This document shows positions 1 through 7,558 of a stretch of DNA of 64,000 nucleotides, in pieces. The stretch's first letter is position 1. Every line of letters starts with the position of its first letter. The position numbers and the translations under genes were made by a program. This DNA comes from Geobacillus vulcani PSS1 (lineage in GTDB: Bacteria > Bacillota > Bacilli > Bacillales > Anoxybacillaceae), in NCBI RefSeq assembly GCF_000733845.1, contig NZ_JPOI01000001.1, forward strand, positions 1,899,501 through 1,963,500, given 5' to 3'. The notes below the pieces were generated by a model that was given only the letters and a program-made list of their open reading frames with translations, was not told where the DNA came from and did not search any database.

Positions 1-363
1 GTGTACTCGGTTTCGACCGATACGCACTTTACTCATAAAGCATGGCACGACACATCGCCGGCCATCAGCAAAATCGAATACGTCATGATCGGCGACCCTT
101 CGCATCAACTGTCGCGCATGTTTGATGTGCTTGATGAAGAACAAGGATTGGCGCAACGCGGCACGTTCATCATTGACCCAGACGGCGTCATTCAAGCGGT
201 GGAAATCAATGCAGACGGCATCGGCCGCAACGCCAGCACGCTGATTGATAAAATTAAAGCGGCACAATATGTGCGCAACCATCCGGGTGAAGTCTGCCCG
301 GCGAAATGGAAAGAAGGGGCGGAAACGCTGAAGCCAAGCCTGGACCTCGTCGGCAAAATTTAA
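1..363 (+). CDS. ahpC: Peroxiredoxin AhpC, C-terminal part (5' end outside window)
   Basis: This is the last 120 residues of a typical 2-Cys peroxiredoxin, the alkyl hydroperoxide reductase C subunit, which reduces H2O2 and organic peroxides in the cytosol. The stretch with HFTHKAWHD, the [10 protein letters not shown] strand and the C-terminal PGEVCPAKW motif, which holds the resolving cysteine, are characteristic of AhpC. Full-length AhpC is about 187 residues, so roughly the first third, including the peroxidatic cysteine, lies upstream of the window; the GTG at base 1 is an internal valine codon. The stop is 13 nt before ahpF, its dedicated reductase, so the two are surely an operon. Confidence 0.95.
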   Translation: MYSVSTDTHFTHKAWHDTSPAISKIEYVMIGDPSHQLSRMFDVLDEEQGLAQRGTFIIDPDGVIQAVEINADGIGRNASTLIDKIKAAQYVRNHPGEVCPAKWKEGAETLKPSLDLVGKI

Positions 364-376
364 GGGGGCTTGGGCG

Positions 377-1903
377 ATGCTGTTGGATGCTGACATCAAG
401 GCGCAACTCGCTCAGTATTTGCAATTGCTTGAAAATGAGATTGTCTTGACGGTAAGCGCGGGAGACGACAACGTTTCCCGCGATATGCTTGCTTTAGTCG
501 ATGAGTTGACGTCCATGTCGCCGAAAATCAAAGTGGAAAAGGCAAGGCTTGAACGCACGCCGAGCTTCAGCGTCAACCGGGTCGGCGAAAACACTGGCAT
601 CACGTTCGCCGGCGTCCCGCTCGGTCATGAGTTTACCTCGCTGGTGCTGGCCCTGCTTCAAGTGAGCGGGCGGCCGCCGAAAGTGAGCGAAGACGTCGTG
701 CGCCGCATTCAACAAATCCGGGGCAAACACCATTTTGAAACGTATGTGAGCCTAACGTGCCATAACTGCCCGGACGTTGTTCAAGCGCTCAACATCATGA
801 GCGTGCTGAACCCCGACATTTCGCATACGATGATCGACGGGGCGGCGTTTAAGGATGAAGTGGAACAAAAAGGGATTATGGCCGTGCCGACCGTCTTTTT
901 AAACGGCAAACTGTTCGCCAGCGGCCGCATGTCGATTGAAGACATTCTCGCGAAACTAGGAAGCGAGCCGGATGCCGCGTCGTTTGCCGATAAAGAGCCG
1001 TTTGATGTGCTTGTCGTCGGCGGCGGCCCGGCGGGTGCGACAGCCGCCATTTATGCAGCGCGCAAAGGCATCCGCACCGGCATCGTTGCGGATCGTTTTG
1101 GCGGGCAAATTTTGGATACGCTCGGCATTGAAAACTTCATCAGCGTCAAATATACGGAAGGGCCGAAGCTCGCGGCCAGCATCGAAGAGCATGTCAAACA
1201 GTACGATGTCGACATCATGATCCAGCGCGCCAAACGGCTTGCGAAAAAAGAGTTGATTGAAGTGGAGCTGGAAAACGGCGCCGTTTTGAAAAGCAAAACG
1301 GTGGTGCTTGCAACGGGCGCCCGTTGGCGCAACCTTGGCGTGCCGGGCGAGGAAGAGTTCAAAAACAAAGGCGTCGCCTACTGCCCGCATTGCGATGGTC
1401 CGCTGTTTGAAGGCAAGCACGTGGCGGTCATCGGCGGCGGCAACTCCGGCGTGGAAGCGGCCATTGACTTGGCCGGCATCGCCAGCCACGTGACGCTGTT
1501 GGAGTTCGCACCGGAACTGAAAGCCGACGCCGTTTTGCAAGATCGGCTGTACAGCTTGCCGAATGTGACGGTGATCAAAAACGCGCAAACGACGGAAATC
1601 ACTGGCACGGATAAGGTGAACGGCTTGACGTACGTCGACCGGGCGACAGGGCAAGAACACCATATCGAGCTGCAAGGCGTGTTCGTGCAAATCGGCCTCG
1701 TGCCGAATACAGAGTGGCTTGAAGGAACAGTGGAACGGAACCGCTTCGGCGAAATCATCGTCGACAAGCGCGGCGCGACCAACGTTGAAGGCGTCTTTGC
1801 CGCAGGCGACTGCACGGACAGCGCCTACAAGCAAATCATTATTTCGATGGGCTCCGGAGCGACGGCGGCGTTAAGCGCATTTGATTATTTGATTCGCCAT
1901 TAA
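377..1903 (+). CDS. ahpF: Alkyl hydroperoxide reductase subunit F (NADH-dependent, FAD)
   Basis: A 508-residue flavoprotein that passes electrons from NADH through FAD and two redox disulfides to AhpC. The N-terminal part is the tandem thioredoxin-like domain with a CHNC dithiol at residues 128-131. A Rossmann FAD-binding motif GGGPAG follows at about 213-219, a CPHC redox centre at 336-339, a second nucleotide-binding motif GGGNSG soon after, and the FAD signature [10 protein letters not shown] near the C terminus. Length and domain order are those of standard AhpF. It begins 13 nt after ahpC (SD AAGGGGGC...) and ends just before a terminator. Confidence 0.97.
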   Translation: MLLDADIKAQLAQYLQLLENEIVLTVSAGDDNVSRDMLALVDELTSMSPKIKVEKARLERTPSFSVNRVGENTGITFAGVPLGHEFTSLVLALLQVSGRPPKVSEDVVRRIQQIRGKHHFETYVSLTCHNCPDVVQALNIMSVLNPDISHTMIDGAAFKDEVEQKGIMAVPTVFLNGKLFASGRMSIEDILAKLGSEPDAASFADKEPFDVLVVGGGPAGATAAIYAARKGIRTGIVADRFGGQILDTLGIENFISVKYTEGPKLAASIEEHVKQYDVDIMIQRAKRLAKKELIEVELENGAVLKSKTVVLATGARWRNLGVPGEEEFKNKGVAYCPHCDGPLFEGKHVAVIGGGNSGVEAAIDLAGIASHVTLLEFAPELKADAVLQDRLYSLPNVTVIKNAQTTEITGTDKVNGLTYVDRATGQEHHIELQGVFVQIGLVPNTEWLEGTVERNRFGEIIVDKRGATNVEGVFAAGDCTDSAYKQIIISMGSGATAALSAFDYLIRH

Positions 1904-1912
1904 GGCGACCAC

Positions 1913-1980
1913 GGCGTCCCGCCAAGGCGGGGCGCCTTCTTTTGCATCAAAGGCCGGCCAAGCGGCGGGACGCTTTTTTT
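1913..1980 (+). terminator. Two-part rho-independent terminator after ahpF
   Basis: GGCGTCCCGCC (1913-1923) can pair with GGCGGGGCGCC (1926-1936), giving a tight hairpin followed by a weak T-rich stretch. The same left arm (1914-1923) is also perfectly complementary over 10 nt to GGCGGGACGC (1964-1973), which is followed directly by seven T. Either pairing would end the ahpCF transcript; the second has the better U tract. Confidence 0.75.
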
Positions 1981-1989
1981 CAAGGCGGC

Positions 1990-2019
1990 TTGACAAACGG
2001 TCCGCTTTCTCCGTAATAT
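1990..2019 (+). promoter_or_regulatory. Probable sigma-A promoter for hisS-aspS
   Basis: TTGACA (1990-1995), an 18-nt spacer and TAATAT (2014-2019) lie directly before the T-box leader. The -35 is consensus and the spacing acceptable. Transcription would begin near 2026. Confidence 0.7.
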
Positions 2020-2034
2020 AAAATTACAATTCAG

Positions 2035-2297
2035 ATGGGTGATAGTGGACAACCGATGATGGAGAGAAGTAGGTAAGACCCACATGGCCAGAGAGGAAAC
2101 GCCTTAGGCTGGAAGCGTTTCTCCATGATGGCTTAGCGAAAGACACTCCGTAGGTTTCCCTTTGAACGCGCGTGGCGTCAGTAAAAGGGAACGCGCGCCT
2201 GGCGTTAGCGGCGACAAGCGGAAGCCGGATGGCTTCAATTAGGGTGGCACCGCGGGAATGACGCTCTCGTCCCTATCAAGGGATCAGGGCGTTTTTA
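2035..2297 (+). promoter_or_regulatory. T-box riboswitch leader of hisS-aspS
   Basis: The canonical T-box sequence AGGGTGGCACCGCGGG is at 2241-2256, followed by the competing terminator: ACGCTCTCGTCCC pairs with GGGATCAGGGCGT and is followed by TTTTTA (2260-2297). Upstream, the loop-E-type AGTA (near 2066) and the closed arm CCAG...CTGG (2090-2112) fit Stem I. The 3' side of the specifier loop reads GCGAAAGACACTCC. It offers GAC (Asp, 2142-2144), followed by the expected A, and in the next overlapping triplet but one CAC (His, 2144-2146). Uncharged cognate tRNA would stabilise the antiterminator and allow transcription of both synthetase genes. Confidence 0.93.
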
Positions 2298-2320
2298 TTT
2301 TGAGCAAAAGGAGGATCCGC

Positions 2321-3604
2321 ATGGCGTTTCAAATTCCAAGAGGAACGCAAGATATTTTGCCGGGAGACAGCGAAAAATGGCAGTACGTGGAGCAAGTCGC
2401 CCGCGAATTATGTTCCCGGTACGGATATCGGGAAATTCGGACGCCGATTTTTGAACATACCGAACTGTTTTTGCGCGGCGTCGGTGATACGACCGATATC
2501 GTCCAAAAAGAGATGTATACGTTTGAGGACAAGGGAGGGCGTGCGCTCACGCTCCGCCCGGAAGGCACGGCGCCGGTCGTGCGGGCGTTCGTCGAGCATA
2601 AGCTGTACGGCAGCCCGAACCAGCCGCTGAAACTGTATTACAGCGGGCCGATGTTCCGCTACGAGCGGCCGGAAGCCGGGCGGTTCCGCCAATTCGTTCA
2701 GTTTGGCGTCGAAGCGATTGGCAGCAGCGATCCGGCCATTGATGCCGAGGTCATGGCGCTGGCGATGCATATTTACGAAGCGCTTGGCTTAAAACGGATC
2801 CGGCTTGTCATCAACAGCTTGGGCGACCTTGACAGCCGCCGGGCGCATCGCGAGGCGCTCGTGCGCCATTTTTCGGGGCGCATCCATGAACTGTGTGCCG
2901 ATTGTCAGACGCGGCTCGAGACGAATCCGCTCCGCATTCTCGACTGCAAAAAGGACCGCGATCATGAACTGATGGCGACGGCGCCGTCGATTTTGGATTA
3001 CTTGAATGATGAATCACGCGCGTATTTTGAGAAGGTGAAACACTATTTGGCCATGCTTGGCCTTCCGTTTGTCATCGATTCGCGGTTGGTGCGCGGGCTT
3101 GATTATTACAACCATACGACATTTGAAATTATGAGCGAAGCGGAAGGGTTTGGCGCAGCCGCGACGCTGTGCGGCGGCGGGCGCTACAATGGGCTTGTCG
3201 AGGAAATCGGCGGGCCGGAAATGCCGGGGATCGGTTTTGCGTTAAGCATCGAACGGCTGCTCGCAGCGCTGGAGGCGGAGGGGGTGGAGCTTCCGACCGG
3301 CGAAGGGATCGATTGCTATGTGGCTGCGCTCGGCGAACGGGCAAAAGAGGAAGCGATCCGCCTCGTCTATGAATTGCGCCGTGCCGGCTTGCGCGTTGAT
3401 CAAGACTATGTCGGCCGAAAACTGAAGGCGCAGCTGAAAGCAGCCGACCGCCTCAAAGCAGCGTTTGTCGTCATGATTGGCGATGAAGAGCTCGACAAAC
3501 AAATCGCGACCGTCAAGGAGATGGCGAGCGGCGAACAAACGAACGTGCCGTTCGGCGAACTGGCTTCATTTTTCACAGAACGAACGAGGAGAGAGGGGGA
3601 GTAA
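2321..3604 (+). CDS. hisS: Histidyl-tRNA synthetase
   Basis: A 427-residue class II aminoacyl-tRNA synthetase that charges tRNA-His. It starts with the family's [14 protein letters not shown] and has the histidine-binding signatures [10 protein letters not shown] (about residue 256) and CGGGRYNG (about 284-291), followed by a C-terminal anticodon-binding domain. I take the ATG at 2321, which has AAAGGAGG 7 nt upstream; the reading frame stays open upstream only because it runs through the T-box terminator. Four bases separate it from aspS, so both are governed by the T-box leader. Confidence 0.97.
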   Translation: MAFQIPRGTQDILPGDSEKWQYVEQVARELCSRYGYREIRTPIFEHTELFLRGVGDTTDIVQKEMYTFEDKGGRALTLRPEGTAPVVRAFVEHKLYGSPNQPLKLYYSGPMFRYERPEAGRFRQFVQFGVEAIGSSDPAIDAEVMALAMHIYEALGLKRIRLVINSLGDLDSRRAHREALVRHFSGRIHELCADCQTRLETNPLRILDCKKDRDHELMATAPSILDYLNDESRAYFEKVKHYLAMLGLPFVIDSRLVRGLDYYNHTTFEIMSEAEGFGAAATLCGGGRYNGLVEEIGGPEMPGIGFALSIERLLAALEAEGVELPTGEGIDCYVAALGERAKEEAIRLVYELRRAGLRVDQDYVGRKLKAQLKAADRLKAAFVVMIGDEELDKQIATVKEMASGEQTNVPFGELASFFTERTRREGE

Positions 3605-3608
3605 ACGA

Positions 3609-5381
3609 ATGAAACGGACATATTATTGCGGTGAAGTGCCGGAAACGGCTGTCGGCGAGCGCGTCGTGCTCAAAGGATGGGTGCAAAAGCGCCGCGACTT
3701 AGGCGGGCTCATTTTCATCGATTTGCGCGACCGGACAGGCATCGTGCAAATCGTCGCCAGCCCCGATGTATCAGCTGAAGCGCTGGCGGCCGCTGAGCGC
3801 GTGCGGAGCGAGTACGTGCTGAGTGTGGAAGGGACGGTCGTCGCCCGCGCGCCGGAGACGGTCAACCCGAACATCGCGACCGGCCGCATCGAAGTGCAGG
3901 CGGAGCGCATCGACATTATCAATGAAGCGAAAACGCCGCCGTTTGCGATCACGGATGACACCGATGCAGCGGAAGACGTGCGTTTAAAATATCGCTACTT
4001 GGATTTGCGCCGCCCGGTCATGTTTCGAACGCTGGAGCTCCGGCATAAGGTCACGAAAGCGGTGCGCGACTTTTTGGACAGCGAGCGCTTTTTGGAAGTG
4101 GAGACGCCGATGTTGACGAAAAGCACGCCGGAAGGGGCGCGCGACTATTTAGTGCCAAGCCGCGTCCATCCAGGTGAATTTTACGCCTTGCCGCAGTCGC
4201 CGCAAATTTTTAAGCAGCTGCTGATGGTCGGCGGGTTTGAACGCTACTATCAAATCGCGCGCTGCTTCCGCGATGAAGATTTGCGCGCCGACCGCCAGCC
4301 GGAGTTTACGCAGATTGACATTGAAATGTCGTTTATCGATCAAGAAGACATCATCGATGTCACCGAACGGATGATGGCGGCGGTCGTCAAAGCGGCGAAA
4401 GGAACCGACATTCCGCGCCCGTTTCCGCGCATCACGTATGATGAGGCGATGAGCCGCTATGGCTCGGACAAGCCGGATATACGCTTTGGCCTCGAGCTCG
4501 TCGACGTATCGGACATCGTCCGCGATTCCGCGTTTCAAGTGTTTGCCCGCGCAGTCAAAGAGGGAGGGCAAGTGAAGGCGATCAACGCCAAAGGCGCGGC
4601 GCCCCGCTATTCGCGCAAGGAGATCGACGCGTTGGGCGAGTTTGTCGGCCGCTATGGAGCGAAAGGGCTGGCGTGGCTGAAAGCGGAAGGCGATGAGCTG
4701 AAAGGGCCGATCGCCAAGTTTTTCACCGATGGCGAACAGGCTGCGCTTCGCCAAACGCTGGCGGTCGAAGACGGGGATTTGCTGTTGTTTGTCGCCGACC
4801 AAAAGGCGGTCGTGGCCGCGGCCCTCGGCGCGCTGCGGCTTCGGCTCGGCAAGGAGCTCGGCTTGATCGACGAAACGAAGCTCGCGTTTTTGTGGGTGAC
4901 GGACTGGCCGCTGTTGGAATACGACGAAGAGGAAGGCCGTTATTACGCCGCTCACCATCCGTTTACGATGCCGGTGCGCGACGACATTCCGCTGCTTGAA
5001 ACCAACCCGGGCGCGGTTCGGGCGCAGGCGTATGACCTCGTCTTAAATGGCTATGAGCTTGGCGGCGGCTCGCTCCGCATCTTTGAGCGGCACGTGCAGG
5101 AAAAAATGTTCCGCGCCTTAGGGTTCAGCGAAGAAGAAGCGCGCCGTCAGTTCGGCTTCTTGCTTGAGGCGTTTGAGTACGGCACTCCGCCGCACGGCGG
5201 CATCGCGCTTGGCCTTGACCGGCTTGTGATGCTCTTGGCAGGGCGCACGAATTTGCGCGATACGATCGCCTTCCCGAAAACGGCGAGCGCGGGCTGCCTG
5301 CTCACGGAAGCGCCGAGCCCGGTCAGCGAAAAACAGCTGGAAGAGCTGCATTTGGCTGTCGTGCTGCCTGACCAAGAATAG
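3609..5381 (+). CDS. aspS: Aspartyl-tRNA synthetase
   Basis: A 590-residue class IIb synthetase of the bacterial AspRS type. An N-terminal OB-fold anticodon-binding domain comes first ([23 protein letters not shown] falls within residues 20-45). The catalytic core follows, with motif 2 [16 protein letters not shown] at about 218-234. The bacterial GAD insertion domain lies in the middle, and motif 3 (GLDRLVML) is near 533. Length matches the B. subtilis enzyme. It follows hisS with a 4-nt gap. The SD GAGAGGGGGAG lies in the end of hisS, which suggests translational coupling. No separate promoter is visible. Confidence 0.97.
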   Translation: MKRTYYCGEVPETAVGERVVLKGWVQKRRDLGGLIFIDLRDRTGIVQIVASPDVSAEALAAAERVRSEYVLSVEGTVVARAPETVNPNIATGRIEVQAERIDIINEAKTPPFAITDDTDAAEDVRLKYRYLDLRRPVMFRTLELRHKVTKAVRDFLDSERFLEVETPMLTKSTPEGARDYLVPSRVHPGEFYALPQSPQIFKQLLMVGGFERYYQIARCFRDEDLRADRQPEFTQIDIEMSFIDQEDIIDVTERMMAAVVKAAKGTDIPRPFPRITYDEAMSRYGSDKPDIRFGLELVDVSDIVRDSAFQVFARAVKEGGQVKAINAKGAAPRYSRKEIDALGEFVGRYGAKGLAWLKAEGDELKGPIAKFFTDGEQAALRQTLAVEDGDLLLFVADQKAVVAAALGALRLRLGKELGLIDETKLAFLWVTDWPLLEYDEEEGRYYAAHHPFTMPVRDDIPLLETNPGAVRAQAYDLVLNGYELGGGSLRIFERHVQEKMFRALGFSEEEARRQFGFLLEAFEYGTPPHGGIALGLDRLVMLLAGRTNLRDTIAFPKTASAGCLLTEAPSPVSEKQLEELHLAVVLPDQE

Positions 5382-5416
5382 CTGCTCCGCCGGCAAGGAA
5401 ACATCAGCGGCAGGTG

Positions 5417-5445
5417 TTCACAAACGCAAAAAAATATGATAGAAT
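5417..5445 (+). promoter_or_regulatory. Promoter of the 6S RNA gene
   Basis: TTCACA (5417-5422), a 17-nt spacer and TAGAAT (5440-5445) lie about 12 nt before the start of the 6S RNA homology, which suits a sigma-A promoter for a free-standing non-coding RNA. Confidence 0.65.
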
Positions 5446-5456
5446 AAAGAACAACC

Positions 5457-5662
5457 AACCGTCCTAATGTGTTCGTCGCATCACCCATCGTTTTGACCGA
5501 ACAGTTTATGATCCGGGAGTCCGGGGTTTCCAAGCGGCGTGCATGCCTCTTTGTCACAGGGGAAGCGCAAACCTTGGAACAGGGCACCCACCTATGGGAG
5601 AGCGGGTTCAAAACGAAGGCATCGACGGCACGATTGGGACTGGTGTACAGAGGAACAACGAA
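5457..5662 (+). ncRNA. ssrS: 6S RNA (6S-1/BsrA type)
   Basis: No credible protein lies here. The sequence matches my memory of B. subtilis 6S-1 RNA block by block: a GTCCTAATGTG start, TTTTGACCGAACA, GGGGTTTCCAA, GTGCATGCCTC, TCACAGGGGAAGCGC, ACCTTGGA, AGGGCACCCACCT, GGTTCAAAACGAAG and a final GGTACAGAGGAAC-like end (here GGTGTACAGAGGAAC). 6S RNA folds into a long hairpin with a central bubble that mimics an open promoter, binds sigma-A RNA polymerase and is used as template for pRNAs. As I recall, the B. subtilis copy is also next to aspS. Ends are approximate (a few nt). Confidence 0.9.
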
Positions 5663-5673
5663 GAAAAACAACG

Positions 5674-5706
5674 ATCCCCTATGCGGAGCGCATAGGGGGT
5701 TTGTTT
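5674..5706 (+). terminator. Terminator of the 6S RNA
   Basis: CCCCTATGC (5676-5684) pairs with GCATAGGGG (5690-5698) around a 5-nt loop and is followed by TTTGTTTT. Confidence 0.85.
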
Positions 5707-5722
5707 TGCCAGCAAAATGCCG

Positions 5723-5752
5723 TTGCCACATTTACCGCCTTAATGTTAGGAT
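5723..5752 (+). promoter_or_regulatory. Possible promoter of tcdA
   Basis: TTGCCA (5723-5728), 18 nt, TAGGAT (5747-5752). It sits between the 6S terminator and the start of tcdA and has moderate agreement with the sigma-A consensus. Confidence 0.45.
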
Positions 5753-5793
5753 AAAAGGCGGTATCAGACTCTAAACAAACGGAGAGGAGAACG

Positions 5794-6555
5794 ATGCTGC
5801 ATCAATTTTCCCGCAATGAGTTAGCCATTGGCCCTGAGGGGCTTGAAAAATTAAAAAACGCCACCGTCGCCGTCCTTGGCGTCGGCGGCGTGGGGTCGTT
5901 CGCCGTCGAGGCGCTCGCCCGTTCCGGAATTGGCCGATTGGTGCTTGTTGATCGCGATAACGTCGATATCACCAACATCAACCGGCAAATCCATGCGTTG
6001 CTCTCGACCATTGGGCGTCCGAAAGTCGAGCTGATGAAAGAGCGCATCGCCGACATCAACCCGGCGTGCGAGGTCATCGCGCTGCAAATGTTTTATACGG
6101 AAGAGACGTATGAGCAGTTTTTTGCCTATGATCTCGATTTTGTCATCGATGCGTCTGACACGATTGTGTATAAAGTGCATTTGATGAAACAATGCCTCAA
6201 GCGCGGCATTCCGATCATCTCCAGCATGGGGGCGGCGAACAAAATGGATCCGACCCGCTTTCGCATCGCCGATATTTCCAAGACGCACACCGACCCGATC
6301 GCGAAAGTCATCCGCGCCAAGTTGCGCAAAGAAGGGATCCGCCGCGGCATTCCGGTCGTCTTTTCCGACGAGAAGCCGGTGAAAATCCGCGAAGATGTCC
6401 GCCAAGTTGTCGGCAATGACGCTTCACCGATCCGCAAGGCGAAAATGCCGCCGTCATCCAACGCCTTTGTCCCTTCGGTCGCCGGATTGATCATGGCGTC
6501 CTATGTGATCAACCAATTATTAAAAGACGTTCCGATCGCCCGTGTCGGCGAATAA
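5794..6555 (+). CDS. tcdA: tRNA threonylcarbamoyladenosine dehydratase (YrvM/TcdA)
   Basis: A 253-residue ThiF/MoeB/E1-like protein. It activates t6A37 of ANN-decoding tRNAs with ATP to form the cyclic hydantoin ct6A. The nucleotide-binding motif GVGGVGSFAVEALARSG is at about 28-44, followed by DRDNVDITNINRQ. DASDT in the middle and the C-terminal SFVPSVAG-like segment (NAFVPSVAGLIMASY) also fit the CsdL/TcdA group. Start ATG 5794 has GGAGAGGAG upstream. It stands alone between the 6S gene and a repeat, in the same position as B. subtilis yrvM. Confidence 0.92.
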   Translation: MLHQFSRNELAIGPEGLEKLKNATVAVLGVGGVGSFAVEALARSGIGRLVLVDRDNVDITNINRQIHALLSTIGRPKVELMKERIADINPACEVIALQMFYTEETYEQFFAYDLDFVIDASDTIVYKVHLMKQCLKRGIPIISSMGAANKMDPTRFRIADISKTHTDPIAKVIRAKLRKEGIRRGIPVVFSDEKPVKIREDVRQVVGNDASPIRKAKMPPSSNAFVPSVAGLIMASYVINQLLKDVPIARVGE

Positions 6556-6561
6556 AACGAA

Positions 6562-6659
6562 GGGGCTGACCCAAAAGGGTGATTTTGAGTAGACAAAACT
6601 CGATAGATCGTTTCTTACATGAATTAAGAAAAGGTGTCCCGCCTTTTTTAGGACACCTT
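6562..6659 (+). repeat. Short interspersed repeat, copy 1 (MITE-like)
   Basis: The 98-nt segment starts with GGGGCTGACCCAAAAGG (6562-6578) and ends with the hairpin AAGGTGTCC (6631-6639)/GGACACCTT (6651-6659), followed by a T-rich run. A second copy with the identical 17-nt left end and the same kind of right hairpin lies at 33754-33872. No ORF is inside. The ends recall transposon termini of the GGGGCTGTCCCAAAA type (from memory). The right hairpin can also end tcdA transcription. Confidence 0.6.
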
Positions 6660-6726
6660 CTTCTTTTAATGGGAGGCATGTGAGATGCTAGGTGAAAAAC
6701 TGCCTTTTAGAGCGGCGTTCTTCCTG

Positions 6727-7377
6727 TTAGGAGCGGGCGATCGGCTCATTTGATCCGCCTGCCTCAGCCAGCAGCAGTTGGGCGAGGGAGAGGCGGTCGC
6801 TTTCTTCTGCGGCAAGTTGGCGGGCGCGAGCCATAATTTTGACGAGCGCTTCGAAGTCTTCTTGAACCGTCGTCTGGCGTGCTTCAAGGCGTTCCAGCTT
6901 TTGCTGCAGTTGTTCGTTGCGTGTTTCCCATTCGATCCGCTCCCGTTTCAGCCGTTCGTTTTCTTTCCGAACCGCTTCGAGCTGTTCCGCATCGCGCCCT
7001 AGCGTCTGCAAAAAGGCAATGCATTGATCGAGCGTCAAGGGAGCGGCCGGCAGAAACGGTGATGATCCTTCGTCAGCCTTGCTTTCATCAGGGGCGGGAA
7101 GTGCCATGGCGGCCGCTTCTTTCTGCCATTTCTTCATCATCTCCAACGCTCGTTTCCGTTCTTTTCGCTGCTTTTTGGCCTGTTTGATCGCCTCAAGGTA
7201 CCGCTTGCGCACTTCAGCGTTCCAGCGGAATCCGCATGCTGCCGCTGTGCGGTGCAGTTGTCTCCCAACGACTTCAAACGCAGCAAGCTGAGTTTTTCCC
7301 TCGCGTATATATTGCAGCACCGTTTCAGCCAACAGTACATCTTCTTCATGTGACCAAGCATCCTGTCTCGTTTTCAT
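6727..7377 (-). CDS. RsfA-type prespore transcription regulator (Myb-like)
   Basis: A protein of about 216 residues beginning [24 protein letters not shown], a Myb/SANT-like DNA-binding domain typical of the RsfA/YlbO family. In B. subtilis, RsfA tunes sigma-F-dependent genes in the forespore. The C-terminal half is rich in Glu, Lys and Arg and strongly coiled-coil (roughly residues 120-190). I chose the ATG at 7377 because GGGGTGG sits 5 nt upstream; an in-frame GTG 9 nt earlier overlaps that SD. It is on the minus strand between plus-strand genes and, as I recall, is not at this locus in B. subtilis. That makes it a local insertion; which paralogue it is cannot be told from motifs. Confidence 0.75.
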   Translation of the reverse strand: MKTRQDAWSHEEDVLLAETVLQYIREGKTQLAAFEVVGRQLHRTAAACGFRWNAEVRKRYLEAIKQAKKQRKERKRALEMMKKWQKEAAAMALPAPDESKADEGSSPFLPAAPLTLDQCIAFLQTLGRDAEQLEAVRKENERLKRERIEWETRNEQLQQKLERLEARQTTVQEDFEALVKIMARARQLAAEESDRLSLAQLLLAEAGGSNEPIARS

Positions 7378-7452
7378 GTTGTCCACCCCATCAAATGGTA
7401 ATGTTCATATGGTCATAGTTTTTCCGTTGGATTCCCACTTTAAACTTCGCTC

Positions 7453-7481
7453 TTTTCATTTTTCCCATTTTCATGTATCAT
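7453..7481 (+). promoter_or_regulatory. Possible promoter of the RND pump gene
   Basis: TTTTCA (7453-7458), 17 nt, TATCAT (7476-7481). Transcription would begin near 7488, directly in front of the palindromic operator, an arrangement expected for TetR repression. Confidence 0.5.
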
Positions 7482-7496
7482 AGAAGTAGTTTTGTA

Positions 7497-7533
7497 TGAC
7501 CGGTCAGTTCAAAATAATTGGACTGACCGGTCA
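7497..7533 (+). promoter_or_regulatory. Palindromic operator, likely TetR-family binding site
   Basis: Two identical TGACCGGTCA decamers (7497-7506 and 7524-7533), each itself a perfect palindrome, flank a 17-nt AT-rich centre. Together they form an imperfect 37-bp palindrome. It lies between the probable start point and the pump gene. TGACCGGTCA-like half sites are common among TetR/QacR-type repressors. The regulator is probably the TetR protein at 10708-11568. Confidence 0.8.
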
Positions 7534-7558
7534 AAATCGTAGGATGAGAGGTGGCACG

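Noticed and set aside
956..1834. Long minus-strand ORF of 292 codons opposite ahpF
   Set aside because: It lies wholly antisense to an excellent ahpF, has no SD and its product is a His/Arg/Phe-rich sequence typical of shadow frames in GC-rich genes. The same applies to long antisense frames over aspS, alaS, mltG, pbpI and lepA.
2258..2320. N-terminal extension of hisS by 21 codons
   Set aside because: It would be translated from the T-box terminator stem, and a strong SD with ATG at 2321 gives the standard N terminus.
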